Shown: in pieces, positions 7,335-14,815 of the stretch
How positions within the stretch are numbered: position 1 is the first letter of the stretch
Layout of the letters: the number at the start of each line of letters is the position of its first letter
From: Shewanella oncorhynchi
GTDB lineage: Bacteria; Pseudomonadota; Gammaproteobacteria; Enterobacterales; Shewanellaceae
Reading direction: 5' to 3'
Length of the DNA stretch: 64,000 bases
NCBI RefSeq assembly: GCF_012584455.1
Contig: NZ_JABAEB010000011.1
Span: 1 to 64,000, forward strand
Notes under the pieces: generated by a model
What the model was told of the DNA's origin: nothing
Database searches by the model: none
The model's input: the letters and a program-made list of their open reading frames with translations, nothing else
Translations under genes and position numbers: made by a program

Positions 7335-7609
7335 GCCGCCTCCTTGTTTTGGTTGTCGCTGGTTTGGCTGACTGGCGGATGGCAGGGCAGGCGCATTGGG
7401 TGATATCGGTACGAATACACTATGGTGCGGCTAATGCCCTTGGCGAGGTTGGTTAAGCCGTTGCCCAATGCTTGCCAGTACAGGCAATCTAGCGCGCCCA
7501 GTGCCAGCGCGATTTTGATGCTGTCGCCCGTTGTGGCCTTGAGTAACAGGCTCAACTTATGGCTGCGGTAATGATTTAGCAGATGGCGAAACGCCGCTGA
7601 TTGAGTCAT
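7331..7609 (-). CDS. Hypothetical phage early protein
   Basis: A 92-residue protein starts directly at the base before the stop of the upstream gene and overlaps the next gene by 4 bp. It has a moderately hydrophobic centre (SIKIALALGALDCLYWQALG, residues 30-49), too polar at the ends for a clear membrane helix. The function is unknown. Confidence 0.45.
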   Translation of the reverse strand: MTQSAAFRHLLNHYRSHKLSLLLKATTGDSIKIALALGALDCLYWQALGNGLTNLAKGISRTIVYSYRYHPMRLPCHPPVSQTSDNQNKEAA

Positions 7610-7903
7610 TTAGGCCACCTGCTTCGGTTGCAAAGGGTTTGATTGCAAAGGGTTTGATTGCAGCTTGGCCCAGTCGATGGCCTTAATGGCCTCGACCGTG
7701 GCGGCGATTTGCTCTAGCTTCTTTTGCCCGCGCATAAAGTTCGACAGTTCAATCCCGTGGCGAGCGGCAGCGCGTTCGGCGGGCAGGGCGCTGGTGTAAT
7801 GCAGCGTTAATGCGGCAATCACCTCGGGCGAACTAATGCGGGTAAGCGATAGCAATAACGCAACGCGTTCTTTTGATTCAAAGCCTGGGAGTAAGTGGTT
7901 CAT
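7610..7903 (-). CDS. PapB-like transcriptional regulator
   Basis: A 97-residue protein resembles the PapB/FocB family of adhesin-operon regulators. The core VALLLSLTRISSPEVIAAL (about 14-32) is followed by an Ala-rich helix (AERAAARHGI) and a second helix (LSNFMRGQKKLEQI) that matches the family's DNA-contacting part. The C-terminus carries a short repeat, LQSNPLQSNPLQ. The ATG at 7903 has a good ribosome binding site (AAGGAAGG). In the phage it could regulate early or lysogenic genes. Confidence 0.55.
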   Translation of the reverse strand: MNHLLPGFESKERVALLLSLTRISSPEVIAALTLHYTSALPAERAAARHGIELSNFMRGQKKLEQIAATVEAIKAIDWAKLQSNPLQSNPLQPKQVA

Positions 7904-7933
7904 ACGCTATTCCTTCCTTTTGAATCAGCAGGG

Positions 7934-8281
7934 CTAAGCTGCGGCTTCGCCGTTAAACACCACCAGATTGATGATGGGTTTCTTAGTTTTGGGGTTCACC
8001 TTGTCCGACAGCTTGTGATAGCGAATATGCACATCGCGGTGGGCTTCTTGGGTCATGGCTAACACGATATATTGCTGGCACAGCGCGGGCGTCGATAACG
8101 AATGCGACAGGCGTTGTGGCTTCATGGTTTCAAACAAGTGCTGCGCCATATCATTCAACTTAGCTTGGTACTCGTCGGGGCTCAGTTGACGGCGGTTAGG
8201 GTGCGCGCCTACTGAGGTGCTGCACTTTTTGGCCGCTTGATTTTTCGCTAAGGTCATGGACACGCCGTAAACAAAAAACAT
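7934..8281 (-). CDS. Hypothetical phage early protein
   Basis: A 115-residue basic protein with Lys-rich patches (KNQAAKKC, NPKTKKPI) has no recognised domain. The ATG at 8281 follows GGGGAGGT, which supports the full length over an internal ATG eight codons later. Nucleic-acid binding is possible given the charge but is not shown. Confidence 0.5.
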   Translation of the reverse strand: MFFVYGVSMTLAKNQAAKKCSTSVGAHPNRRQLSPDEYQAKLNDMAQHLFETMKPQRLSHSLSTPALCQQYIVLAMTQEAHRDVHIRYHKLSDKVNPKTKKPIINLVVFNGEAAA

Positions 8282-8306
8282 AGATACCTCCCCACTGAGC
8301 CGCTGA

Positions 8307-8567
8307 TTACGCTAAGTTGATTTGATCTTGCTTGGCGGCGTCGCGTTGCTTGTCGAGGTATTCGGCAAGGTCGGTGACATTGACCATCCAAGGCGCTTTG
8401 TTGCTGTTGCTGGTGCGAAAGGCGGCTAAGGGCAAGCGGCCGGCTTTGGCATAGTTAGCCGCGGTACGCGGTTCGAGGCCAAAATACTCTTTGCTGATTT
8501 GATCCAGTGGCACTATCACTTTGTTGAACTGGGCCATAAGCAAAAACGCGGTGTTGATGCCATTCAT
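8307..8567 (-). CDS. PrtN-family activator-like protein
   Basis: An 86-residue protein matches the pyocin-activator PrtN family. The N-terminus reads NTAFLLMAQFNK, then VPLDQISKEYFGLEP, and later VNVTDLAEYLDKQRDAA. PrtN activates pyocin genes in Pseudomonas. Small relatives are common in phage early operons and have an excisionase-like winged-helix shape, so it may be a regulator or a recombination directionality factor. It overlaps the first gene of the operon by 4 bp. Confidence 0.65.
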   Translation of the reverse strand: MNGINTAFLLMAQFNKVIVPLDQISKEYFGLEPRTAANYAKAGRLPLAAFRTSNSNKAPWMVNVTDLAEYLDKQRDAAKQDQINLA

Positions 8568-8917
8568 GTTGGTTGCTCCGCTTGGGTGAGTTGCAGCGGA
8601 TGCACGTTAGTGGCCGCCTGTTCGTTACGCCACACCATCACCTTGCCGTACAAGCCTTGTTGGGGCTCGGTAAAGCGCAGGCAGAAGTTGAGCCCGAGTT
8701 CGCCCGTATGGCGAATGAACTGGCGGTAAAACGCAGGGCTTGGGTGGTGATAGGCAAAATGCTTTACCAGCTCGGCACAACGGGCTTGCACTCGTGGGCA
8801 ATCCATCGGGTCGGTGTGGCCCTTAGCCAGCGCCATCAAGCAGGCAAAACGTATCGCAACCAGTAGACGAAACTCATCGCGTTGCTTAGGTGTGGTGTGA
8901 ACTTTCGCTAGAATCAT
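8564..8917 (-). CDS. Hypothetical first protein of the leftward operon
   Basis: A 117-residue protein starts at ATG 8917, five bases after AAGGA and about 25 bases downstream of the PL-like start point. A longer frame would begin inside the promoter and is rejected. The protein is helical with several Cys and His residues (DCPRVQARCAELVKHF). It occupies the place of a lambda N-type gene but is not basic enough to be an obvious N antiterminator. Confidence 0.5.
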   Translation of the reverse strand: MILAKVHTTPKQRDEFRLLVAIRFACLMALAKGHTDPMDCPRVQARCAELVKHFAYHHPSPAFYRQFIRHTGELGLNFCLRFTEPQQGLYGKVMVWRNEQAATNVHPLQLTQAEQPT

Positions 8918-8948
8918 TTCCTTGTCCTCGGTAGTGGGTACAAGGCAA

Positions 8949-8994
8949 AAGATAAGATAACTTATCTTTGTCGTCAATTGAAAAGTTAACTTAT
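8949..8994 (-). promoter_or_regulatory. PL-like early promoter with two repressor operators
   Basis: On the minus strand TTGACG (8977-8972), a 17-bp spacer and TATCTT (8954-8949) form a strong promoter. ATAAGATAACTTAT (8952-8965) and AAAAGTTAACTTAT (8981-8994) match the operator pattern found at the repressor gene (RTAAG-N4-CTTAT). One operator covers the -10 box and the other lies just behind the -35 box. Repressor binding should therefore shut off the leftward operon. Confidence 0.75.
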
Positions 8995-9064
8995 TTTTGA
9001 GTGTTTTTGTTTTGGTGATTTTTTGAACGAGTACTGAAGTGGGCTAAAATATTGAAATCAGATG

Positions 9065-9112
9065 AATTCATAATGGCTTAAACCATAATTAGCTCACTAT
9101 TAGTTATGAATT
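9065..9112. promoter_or_regulatory. Nested inverted repeat ahead of the methyltransferase gene
   Basis: AATTCATAA (9065) and TTATGAATT (9104) form a 9-bp perfect inverted repeat. Inside it ATAATGG and CCATAAT form a second, imperfect one. It lies in the AT-rich 300-bp gap between PL and the methyltransferase gene, about 180 bp before the start codon. It may be an operator or a transcript hairpin. Apart from weak AT-rich promoter candidates nothing else is seen in the gap. Confidence 0.35.
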
Positions 9113-9293
9113 GAGGTTCAAAGACCTGCACTTTTATCAGTTCACTTTAATTTTAATAAAAACTAAAACTTACATTGTTAGTGTTACTTATTTTCTTCCT
9201 TAATGTAGAGTAAAATACGCCAAATACAGAGATAAATTAGTAAGTGTGGGATAATACTATCCGCAATATTTGTACATGTAGAGAAAGAGTGAA

Positions 9294-10415
9294 ATGAATA
9301 GTAATGTCTGTGACAATCAATGGCTTAGGTGTTTTGAGCCTCCGAATTATAATCAATTCGTACATTCAATCAACATCGTAGATCTATTCGCGGGTTGTGG
9401 TGGGTTAACCCTTGGTGCTTTGGAAGCAGCGAAAAAACACGGATTGTCAAGCAACATCAAACTTGCAGTAGAGTTGAATACGCAAGCTGCAAATACCTAT
9501 GAAAGCAATTTTTATAAAAGTTTGTCAGCTATTCATAAAGGTGACATTTCAGAGCTGATTTCGAATTATCCAGGTGATATTGTTTCTGCTACAGAGAGAG
9601 AGATTCAGCTAAATAATAGTAATATTGACGTACTTTTAGCTGGTCCTCCATGTCAAGGGCATTCTAGATTGAATAATCATACTAGATCTAAAGACCCTCG
9701 AAATAAATTATACTTAAAAGTAATTCGTTTTGTTGAATTGTGCAGACCGAAGTTTGTTGTTATTGAGAATGTATTAAATATTAAATACGATTCAGATAAC
9801 ATTTTGCAAGAAAGTGCTAACTTTCTGACGAAGTTAGGTTACACAGTTGAAAACTTAATAATTAAAACTGTTAGCTTTGGTATTGCACAAAATAGAGTTA
9901 GACATATTCAAGTCGCTTCAATAGAAAAAATTGATTTTAATCTAGATGCCTATCGTTCCAGCTCCGTCTTGTCTGATGTTATTGAAGACATTATTGATAA
10001 TGGAGAAAATTCTGACTCTATATTTGATACTCCTTCCGTAACTGCGCATTCAGAACGCATTGATTACCTTTTTGATCATGAATTATATGATCTTCCAAAT
10101 GAAATGCGACCTGATTGTCATAAGAATAAAAAGCATACTTATAAAACTTCCTACGGTCGCTTGAAATGGGATCAACCGTCATCAACAATCACAAGAGGTT
10201 TTAGCACCATGGGCCAAGGTCGATTTGTCCATCCATTGAGAAGACGAACTTTAACTCCTCATGAGGCCGCTCGTATCCAAGGTTTTCCTGACTTCTTTAG
10301 TTTTAAAGATTACAAAACTCGTGGCAATTTGCACTTGATGATAGCAAATGCAGTTCCTCCGAAAATTAGTGCAATGCTTGTTGATTTATATTTGTCTCAA
10401 AGTAAAAGGAATTAA
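9294..10415 (+). CDS. DNA (cytosine-5) methyltransferase
   Basis: A 373-residue protein transfers methyl groups from S-adenosylmethionine to cytosine C5 in DNA. All main family motifs are visible: motif I VDLFAGCGGLTLG (about 29-41), motif IV GPPCQGHS with catalytic Cys120, motif VI VVIENV (155-160), motif VIII QNRVR (about 199-203), the RTLTPHEAARIQGFP segment and motif X NAVPP. The region between motifs VIII and IX, which sets the target, is short and unfamiliar. It is the first gene of an AT-rich three-gene unit with 2-bp gaps. No classical restriction endonuclease follows; DUF262 and HEPN proteins take its place. Confidence 0.93.
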   Translation: MNSNVCDNQWLRCFEPPNYNQFVHSINIVDLFAGCGGLTLGALEAAKKHGLSSNIKLAVELNTQAANTYESNFYKSLSAIHKGDISELISNYPGDIVSATEREIQLNNSNIDVLLAGPPCQGHSRLNNHTRSKDPRNKLYLKVIRFVELCRPKFVVIENVLNIKYDSDNILQESANFLTKLGYTVENLIIKTVSFGIAQNRVRHIQVASIEKIDFNLDAYRSSSVLSDVIEDIIDNGENSDSIFDTPSVTAHSERIDYLFDHELYDLPNEMRPDCHKNKKHTYKTSYGRLKWDQPSSTITRGFSTMGQGRFVHPLRRRTLTPHEAARIQGFPDFFSFKDYKTRGNLHLMIANAVPPKISAMLVDLYLSQSKRN

Positions 10416-10417
10416 AT

Positions 10418-11497
10418 ATGTTAGCTCAGTCTGATGAAAAAGTTGCAATTGAAAATCAAATAAAATTATGTATGCAGTCGTATGATTATGATACTACGGA
10501 ATATCCCGTTGGTGTTATTATTGAAATGTACCAAAGAAGTTTAGATTTTCTTTTTCTAGAAGAGGAACAAAATACTGGTGATATTATTTATATACCAGAT
10601 TATCAACGAGAATTTGTTTGGACCGATGAGCGTCAGTCTAAATTCATAGAATCAATGATAATAGGTGTTCCAATCCCTTATCTATTTCTAGCTGATATAT
10701 CAGGTAATATGGAGGTTGTGGATGGTTCTCAACGGTTAAGAACACTGTATAGTTTCATAGTTGGAGACTTGAAACTTAAAGGACTTAAACAATTAACATT
10801 ATTGAACGGTAAAAGGTTTAATGATCTACCTTTAGTTCGACAGAAAAGATTCCGTTCTAAATCAATTCGAGCAATATTATTAGGAGAGAAAACAACCTCT
10901 GAAGCAAGATATGATCTTTTTGAAAGGCTTAATACTGGTAGTGATGAGCTCAAACCAGCTGAAATTAGAAAGGGGGCTTTTGCAGGACCTTTTGCTGATT
11001 TTCTTTCTGAATGTGCAGAGGAAGAACTCTTCAAAAAACTTTGTCCAGTAAGTGTTAAAGTAGGTTTACGTCAAGAGAATACAGAAAGAGTCTTAAGATT
11101 TTTTGCTTATTCGGCAAGCGATCCAATAGTTGGCTATAGGGGAACAGTCAGTCCTTTCCTAGATACCTATATGAAGGGTATAACAAAAACTTGGAATGCT
11201 GATATCGAACGTGAGATGAAAGCTAAGTTTCTTGCTATGCTTAATTTTGTTGACCAAAACTTTCCTTATGGTTTTAGAAAATTTGAAGGAGCTAACTCAA
11301 CTCCAAGAGTTAGATTCGAGGCAATATCGGTAGGTGTTGCAAATGCTATAGCTTTAAATCCAGATCTTAGCGTGAATAATGTTGAATGGATCGATTCAGA
11401 AGAGTTCCATATTCAAACTCGTTCTGATGCTGCGAACAATAAATCAAAATTAGTTGGACGAATTGATTTTGTAAAAAATAAGTTGTTGGGGATTTAG
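10418..11497 (+). CDS. DUF262 protein (GmrSD/ParB-like nuclease type)
   Basis: A 359-residue protein carries the DUF262 core: IPDYQREFVWTDERQSKFI (59-77), GVPIPYLFLA (83-92) and EVVDGSQRLRTL (99-110), followed by FERLNTGSDELKPAEIRKG (about 168-186). In GmrS and related enzymes this ParB-like fold with its DG-QR motif binds nucleotide and serves as nuclease or sensor part. Here there is no DUF1524 HNH domain, so cleavage may depend on the next gene. It starts 2 bp after the methyltransferase stop and ends 2 bp before the HEPN gene. Confidence 0.88.
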   Translation: MLAQSDEKVAIENQIKLCMQSYDYDTTEYPVGVIIEMYQRSLDFLFLEEEQNTGDIIYIPDYQREFVWTDERQSKFIESMIIGVPIPYLFLADISGNMEVVDGSQRLRTLYSFIVGDLKLKGLKQLTLLNGKRFNDLPLVRQKRFRSKSIRAILLGEKTTSEARYDLFERLNTGSDELKPAEIRKGAFAGPFADFLSECAEEELFKKLCPVSVKVGLRQENTERVLRFFAYSASDPIVGYRGTVSPFLDTYMKGITKTWNADIEREMKAKFLAMLNFVDQNFPYGFRKFEGANSTPRVRFEAISVGVANAIALNPDLSVNNVEWIDSEEFHIQTRSDAANNKSKLVGRIDFVKNKLLGI

Positions 11498-11499
11498 AA

Positions 11500-12204
11500 A
11501 TGGATTTAGAAATGGAGGATTTTGAGAGTAGAGTTAATGAAATTGAGCTTTATTTTCAATTTATGGAACAAATAACCGCAACTAATGCTTGTATTGGCGA
11601 TCTTTACGATGTTGAATTTGAAAAAATTAAAATTGATTCAGAAGTTAAAAAGATTTTTAAGGCAAATTTATTTTTACTATTATATAACTTGATTGAATCT
11701 TCTTTTAAGAGTGCTTTGGTAAAGCTGATTCAAGATATTAATGGTTCTAATAGTAAATATGGAATGTTAATTCCTGAGATAAGGAAAATTTGGTTTCAAG
11801 ATAAAACAAAGTTTTTTTCTGAAAAAACACCAAGAATTTCTGGTAAAACTGTAAATAAATTAGAGTATTATTTCCCTATTGTTGATGATATCTTCGAATT
11901 TGTTTTAAGTATTCCAGAGAAACCTGAGATATCTGGAAATTTAGATGGACAGAGTATTCGAAAGTTATTAGAAAAATATGGTATTTTGTCTGAAGAAATA
12001 AAAAGTCTAAAATCGGAAAAGTTAGTTAAAGTCAAATCCAATAGAAATGATTTAGCGCATGGTGATATTTCTTTTTCAAACTGCGGGCGAGATTTAAGTG
12101 TGCCAGAATTAAAAGAAATAAAAGATCAAGTGATTAATTATATGCGAGTAATATTAAATGAATTCAATAGAAAAATTGAGAATAAATATTATTTAATTAG
12201 TTAG
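11500..12204 (+). CDS. HEPN RNase-like protein (MAE_28990-like)
   Basis: A 234-residue, very AT-rich gene encodes a helical protein with the HEPN signature. Helix NLFLLLYNLIESSFKSAL (56-73) comes early, and SNRNDLAHG (180-188) holds an intact R-x4-H motif (Arg182, His187), the metal-independent RNase site of active HEPN toxins. The general form matches the MAE_28990/MAE_18760 group, which is known to occur beside DUF262 genes. It is probably the toxic effector, restrained by the upstream proteins. It is the last gene of the unit and converges on the repressor gene. Confidence 0.72.
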   Translation: MDLEMEDFESRVNEIELYFQFMEQITATNACIGDLYDVEFEKIKIDSEVKKIFKANLFLLLYNLIESSFKSALVKLIQDINGSNSKYGMLIPEIRKIWFQDKTKFFSEKTPRISGKTVNKLEYYFPIVDDIFEFVLSIPEKPEISGNLDGQSIRKLLEKYGILSEEIKSLKSEKLVKVKSNRNDLAHGDISFSNCGRDLSVPELKEIKDQVINYMRVILNEFNRKIENKYYLIS

Positions 12205-12239
12205 TAGTAATTTAGAATTTGTTATAAGTTTTTATTTTT

Positions 12240-12272
12240 TCTATTGAAGTCAGCATTAGCTGAATTCAATAG
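12240..12272. terminator. Inverted repeat between convergent HEPN and repressor genes
   Basis: TCTATTGAA and TTCAATAGA with inner TCAGC/GCTGA form a long stem with one mismatch and a short ATTA loop. A T-rich run precedes it and ATTTTAAATT follows. It is placed to stop both convergent transcripts. Confidence 0.5.
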
Positions 12273-12275
12273 ATT

Positions 12276-12998
12276 TTAAATTAACACTGAATACCAAAAC
12301 ACTTTACCAATCACTTTAATGTTTTTAAGTTGTTCGTTATTGATGTGCTCGTCTGGCCACTCATCGGTGTTGTAGCTACGTAGGCGCAGGCCACCACCGG
12401 GGAGTTTGTAGAGCATTTTGACACGCATCATGCCATCGTGGTTAATGGCGTACATTTTACCGTCCACTATTTCGGTGGCTGAGGTATCTACACCGACAGT
12501 TGAACCGTGGGGTAATACTGGCTCCATGCTGTTGCCATTCACTTTGACACAGGCCGCATGATCTGTGTTTACACCTTGACGCTTAAGGCTACTTTTGGCA
12601 AAACGGAGCTTAGGGCCTTTATATTCAACACCTTCTGCAATGCCTTCACCCGCCGAGAGTTCGATATCCACGTAAAAGGGAATTTCGACTTCATCCTCAC
12701 CCAGTGGACTATCGTTGTCCCATAGATCAAAGCCGCCAGCCCATTCAGCATTGGATTCAGGTTTCGCAGCGACTTGTCCATTTAGAAGCCAGCTGAGATC
12801 ACATTTCAATGATTTCGCTAAAGCAAATAAATTTGCGCCCTTTGGGGCTGTCTCATCTTTTTCCCACTGAGTTACTGCAACAGCAGAAACCCCAACTAAA
12901 GCACCAAGTGCTTTTTGGGTGATACCTAATTCTTTACGCTTTTCGCGTATGCGCTGACCGAGTGTTTTCATGTAAGTGATCTTATCTTTTGTTGACAT
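12276..12998 (-). CDS. CI-type phage repressor with S24 self-cleavage domain
   Basis: A 240-residue repressor keeps the prophage silent. The N-terminal helix-turn-helix spans about 13-72 (ITQKALGALVGVSAVAVTQWE). The C-terminal LexA/CI-type peptidase has the nucleophile in GNSMEP (Ser157) and the general base in MRVKML (Lys194). Ala116-Gly117 in LSAGEG is the likely RecA-stimulated cleavage site. The ATG at 12998 follows AAGGAAA and is preferred over the ATG at 12971, which has no ribosome binding site and touches an operator. Induction by the host SOS response is expected. Confidence 0.92.
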   Translation of the reverse strand: MSTKDKITYMKTLGQRIREKRKELGITQKALGALVGVSAVAVTQWEKDETAPKGANLFALAKSLKCDLSWLLNGQVAAKPESNAEWAGGFDLWDNDSPLGEDEVEIPFYVDIELSAGEGIAEGVEYKGPKLRFAKSSLKRQGVNTDHAACVKVNGNSMEPVLPHGSTVGVDTSATEIVDGKMYAINHDGMMRVKMLYKLPGGGLRLRSYNTDEWPDEHINNEQLKNIKVIGKVFWYSVLI

Positions 12999-13034
12999 AA
13001 GTTTCCTTTCTTTCTATTGTGTAAGAAAACTTAT
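12972..13034. promoter_or_regulatory. PR promoter and three repressor operators
   Basis: TTGACA (12992-12997), a 17-bp spacer and TATTGT (13015-13020) form the rightward promoter. Three operator-like sites follow the pattern RTAAG-N4-CTTAT: GTAAGTGATCTTAT (12972), ATAAGTTTCCTTTC (12997) and GTAAGAAAACTTAT (13021). Their centres are 25 and 24 bp apart, as in lambdoid OR regions. The first lies inside the start of the repressor gene, which is unusual. Confidence 0.72.
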
Positions 13035-13057
13035 TTATTCGGTATGGAGATCAACCC

Positions 13058-13261
13058 ATGACAAAAGATGATGCTGTCAAATTTTATGGTTCTCAAACCA
13101 AGCTAGCTCAGGTTTTGAACATCAAACCTTCTGCAATTAGCCAGTGGGGTGAAGACGTTCCCGAACTCCGTGCTTATCAAATTGAGCGCCTAAGCCATGG
13201 TGCACTCAAAGTTAACCCCGTCGTTGTTTTAGATAATCCTGAGTCGGCGAGTGTGGCTTAG
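13058..13261 (+). CDS. Cro-like repressor
   Basis: A 67-residue protein has a helix-turn-helix of Cro/YdaS type: DAVKFYGSQTKLAQVLNI then KPSAISQWGEDVPELRAYQIE. It is the first gene from PR, divergent from the CI-type repressor across a 59-bp operator region. It should turn off repressor synthesis during lytic growth. The ATG follows GGAG at slightly long spacing. Confidence 0.8.
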   Translation: MTKDDAVKFYGSQTKLAQVLNIKPSAISQWGEDVPELRAYQIERLSHGALKVNPVVVLDNPESASVA

Positions 13262-13292
13262 GTTCACTGTAGGTTGAAGGAGGACAGTACAC

Positions 13293-13901
13293 ATGAAAAC
13301 CCATTCACGTAAAAATGACAGCCGTTTGAATTTGTTGATGAAAACGATTCATCGGGTGTTGGAGTTACCCAAGATGACACGTTTTGCGCTGGCGATAGAT
13401 TTTGTCGCGGCGGTTGAACGCCTTGGGCTAAGCGAGGTGTTAGCGGCGGAGGGCATTAGCTTTGCCCGCACTCAAGACGTGCACAACGATGCGCGGATAA
13501 ATGCGCAAAAGCTGTTCCGTTGGCTTGGCCAGTACGAGGGCCAGCATCCGCAGGTGGATCGCTTGTTTCATGTTGAGCAAGCACTGGTGGCGGCACTGCC
13601 CGAGCATTTGCGGGTGCAGTATCTCAACGATGTATTTGGTTGCACTGGGGTGACGGTCATTGCTGATCGCATGAATGATGGCCATGTGTTGCATGTGGCC
13701 GATATGGCGGCATCGTTAACCAAAGAGAACGCCGAGGCGCAAGTGGCAGTGATCCATTTGGGCGAGGAGCCCAAGCGCGAGCAGTTAGTGGCGGCGCACC
13801 GTGAGTTAAAAGAGTCGGCGGCGACCACGCAAGCGAGCATGGCGGCGTTAGAGCTGGCGTACCCGTATTTAGCGAGTCATGGCGGTAAGGCGGGTTGTTG
13901 A
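13293..13901 (+). CDS. Phage regulatory protein in the CII position
   Basis: A 202-residue protein is the second gene from PR, where lambda carries cII. The start follows AAGGAGG. A segment with LFHVEQALVAALPEHLRVQYLNDVF (middle of the protein, about 91-115) resembles conserved regulators of Vibrio and Shewanella phages, but I cannot place it in a named family. The C-terminal third is helical and probably coiled. The codon use is GC-richer than the cargo genes before the repressor. A role in the lysis-lysogeny choice is inferred from position only. Confidence 0.5.
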   Translation: MKTHSRKNDSRLNLLMKTIHRVLELPKMTRFALAIDFVAAVERLGLSEVLAAEGISFARTQDVHNDARINAQKLFRWLGQYEGQHPQVDRLFHVEQALVAALPEHLRVQYLNDVFGCTGVTVIADRMNDGHVLHVADMAASLTKENAEAQVAVIHLGEEPKREQLVAAHRELKESAATTQASMAALELAYPYLASHGGKAGC

Positions 13902-13944
13902 TGACGGTACACGAACACGCATCGATTACTTATCGAGAATAAGA

Positions 13945-13978
13945 AAGCCCGCAAAAGTTTGGCGACAGGCGCGGGCTT
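13945..13978 (+). terminator. Hairpin after the CII-position gene
   Basis: AAGCCCGC and GCGGGCTT form an 8-bp perfect stem with an 18-base loop, followed by AATACC. It lies between the regulatory gene and the replication genes, where lambda has tR1. The weak T-tract suggests a partial terminator that antitermination could pass. Confidence 0.45.
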
Positions 13979-14000
13979 AATACCTAAGAGAGGCGATTAC

Positions 14001-14069
14001 ATGTTACGAAAGCATGGGGTTTGCGTCAATTCGGCTTTGTGGGTTACTCCGTTTGGGGGTGGTTTATGA
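14001..14069 (+). CDS. Possible 22-residue leader peptide
   Basis: An ATG at 14001 after GAGAGG opens a 22-codon frame (MLRKHGVCVNSALWVTPFGG, then GL). It ends at TGA 14067-14069, overlapping the ATG of the replication gene (ATGA). The arrangement suggests translational coupling. It may also be chance, as such a short frame has little statistical support. Confidence 0.3.
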   Translation: MLRKHGVCVNSALWVTPFGGGL

Positions 14070-14815
14070 GCATGGAATTGATGGTAAAAGCGATGAAGGC
14101 CAAGGTGGGCAATCCACTGAGTAAGCTAGTGTTGATTAAGCTGGCCGACAACGCGAACGATAATGGTGAATGTTGGCCGAGCCATCAGCATATTGCAGAT
14201 CAGTGCGAGATTGGTCATAGCACAGTGAGAAAGCATATTGCGGCCTTGGTTGATATGGGTTTTGTGACGATTAAAAATCGTAAGGGACCTAAGGGAAATT
14301 TAACCAATATTTACACGATTTCAATCTGCTACGAGGTAGCACCCCCTGTGCTAGCAGATAGCACCGAAGGGGTGCCACCAGATAGCATAGGTATGCCACC
14401 AGATAGCACACCCCCTGTGCCACCAGATAGCACCGGAATCTATCACTCTTTTGAACCTATCAAGGAATCTTTAAAAGATAGTTGTCCAGCAACGAGTGCT
14501 AAGTCGGTTTTCAATGCGTTTTTCAAAGCGTATCCCGCCCATCGCAAAGGCGGCTCGGATTCGGCTGCGTGGAAAGCGTGGAAGGCCGAAAAGCTGACCG
14601 ATGCCGATTGTGTGTTGGCGGTGACCTGGTTGAAGGACGCTGCGGCGCTGGATACCAGTTGGGGCTTTAGCGCTAACGGCCAGTTTGTGCTCGGCATTAC
14701 CAAGTTTATCCGTGAACGCCACTGGCTGACGCCGTTGCCAAGACCGATGGCCGCGGCCGTTGGGCAAGTGGATTGGAGCCATGCGGTGTATGACCCTGAG
14801 GATCCTTTGATATGA
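14066..14815 (+). CDS. O-like replication initiator
   Basis: A 249-residue protein starts at ATG 14066 behind GGGGGTGG. The N-terminal winged helix (about 10-90: LVLIKLADNANDNGECWPS, IADQCEIGHSTVRKHIAAL) belongs to the helix-turn-helix type of phage initiators. The middle is a repeated (V/M)PPDS linker encoded by four DNA iterons. The C-terminal part (FNAFFKAYPAHRKGGSDSA, WKAWKAEKLTDADCV) is typical of O-type proteins that recruit the next protein. It should bind the iterons inside its own gene, as in lambda. Confidence 0.82.
   Translation: MSMELMVKAMKAKVGNPLSKLVLIKLADNANDNGECWPSHQHIADQCEIGHSTVRKHIAALVDMGFVTIKNRKGPKGNLTNIYTISICYEVAPPVLADSTEGVPPDSIGMPPDSTPPVPPDSTGIYHSFEPIKESLKDSCPATSAKSVFNAFFKAYPAHRKGGSDSAAWKAWKAEKLTDADCVLAVTWLKDAAALDTSWGFSANGQFVLGITKFIRERHWLTPLPRPMAAAVGQVDWSHAVYDPEDPLI
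14348..14433 (+). repeat. Four iterons inside the O-like gene: probable phage origin
   Basis: A 17-bp repeat close to GTGCCACCAGATAGCAC starts at 14348, 14372, 14393 and 14417, with spacings of 24, 21 and 24 bp. An AT-rich stretch follows at about 14434-14485. Iterons plus an AT-rich unwinding region within the initiator gene is the layout of the lambda origin. Confidence 0.78.
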
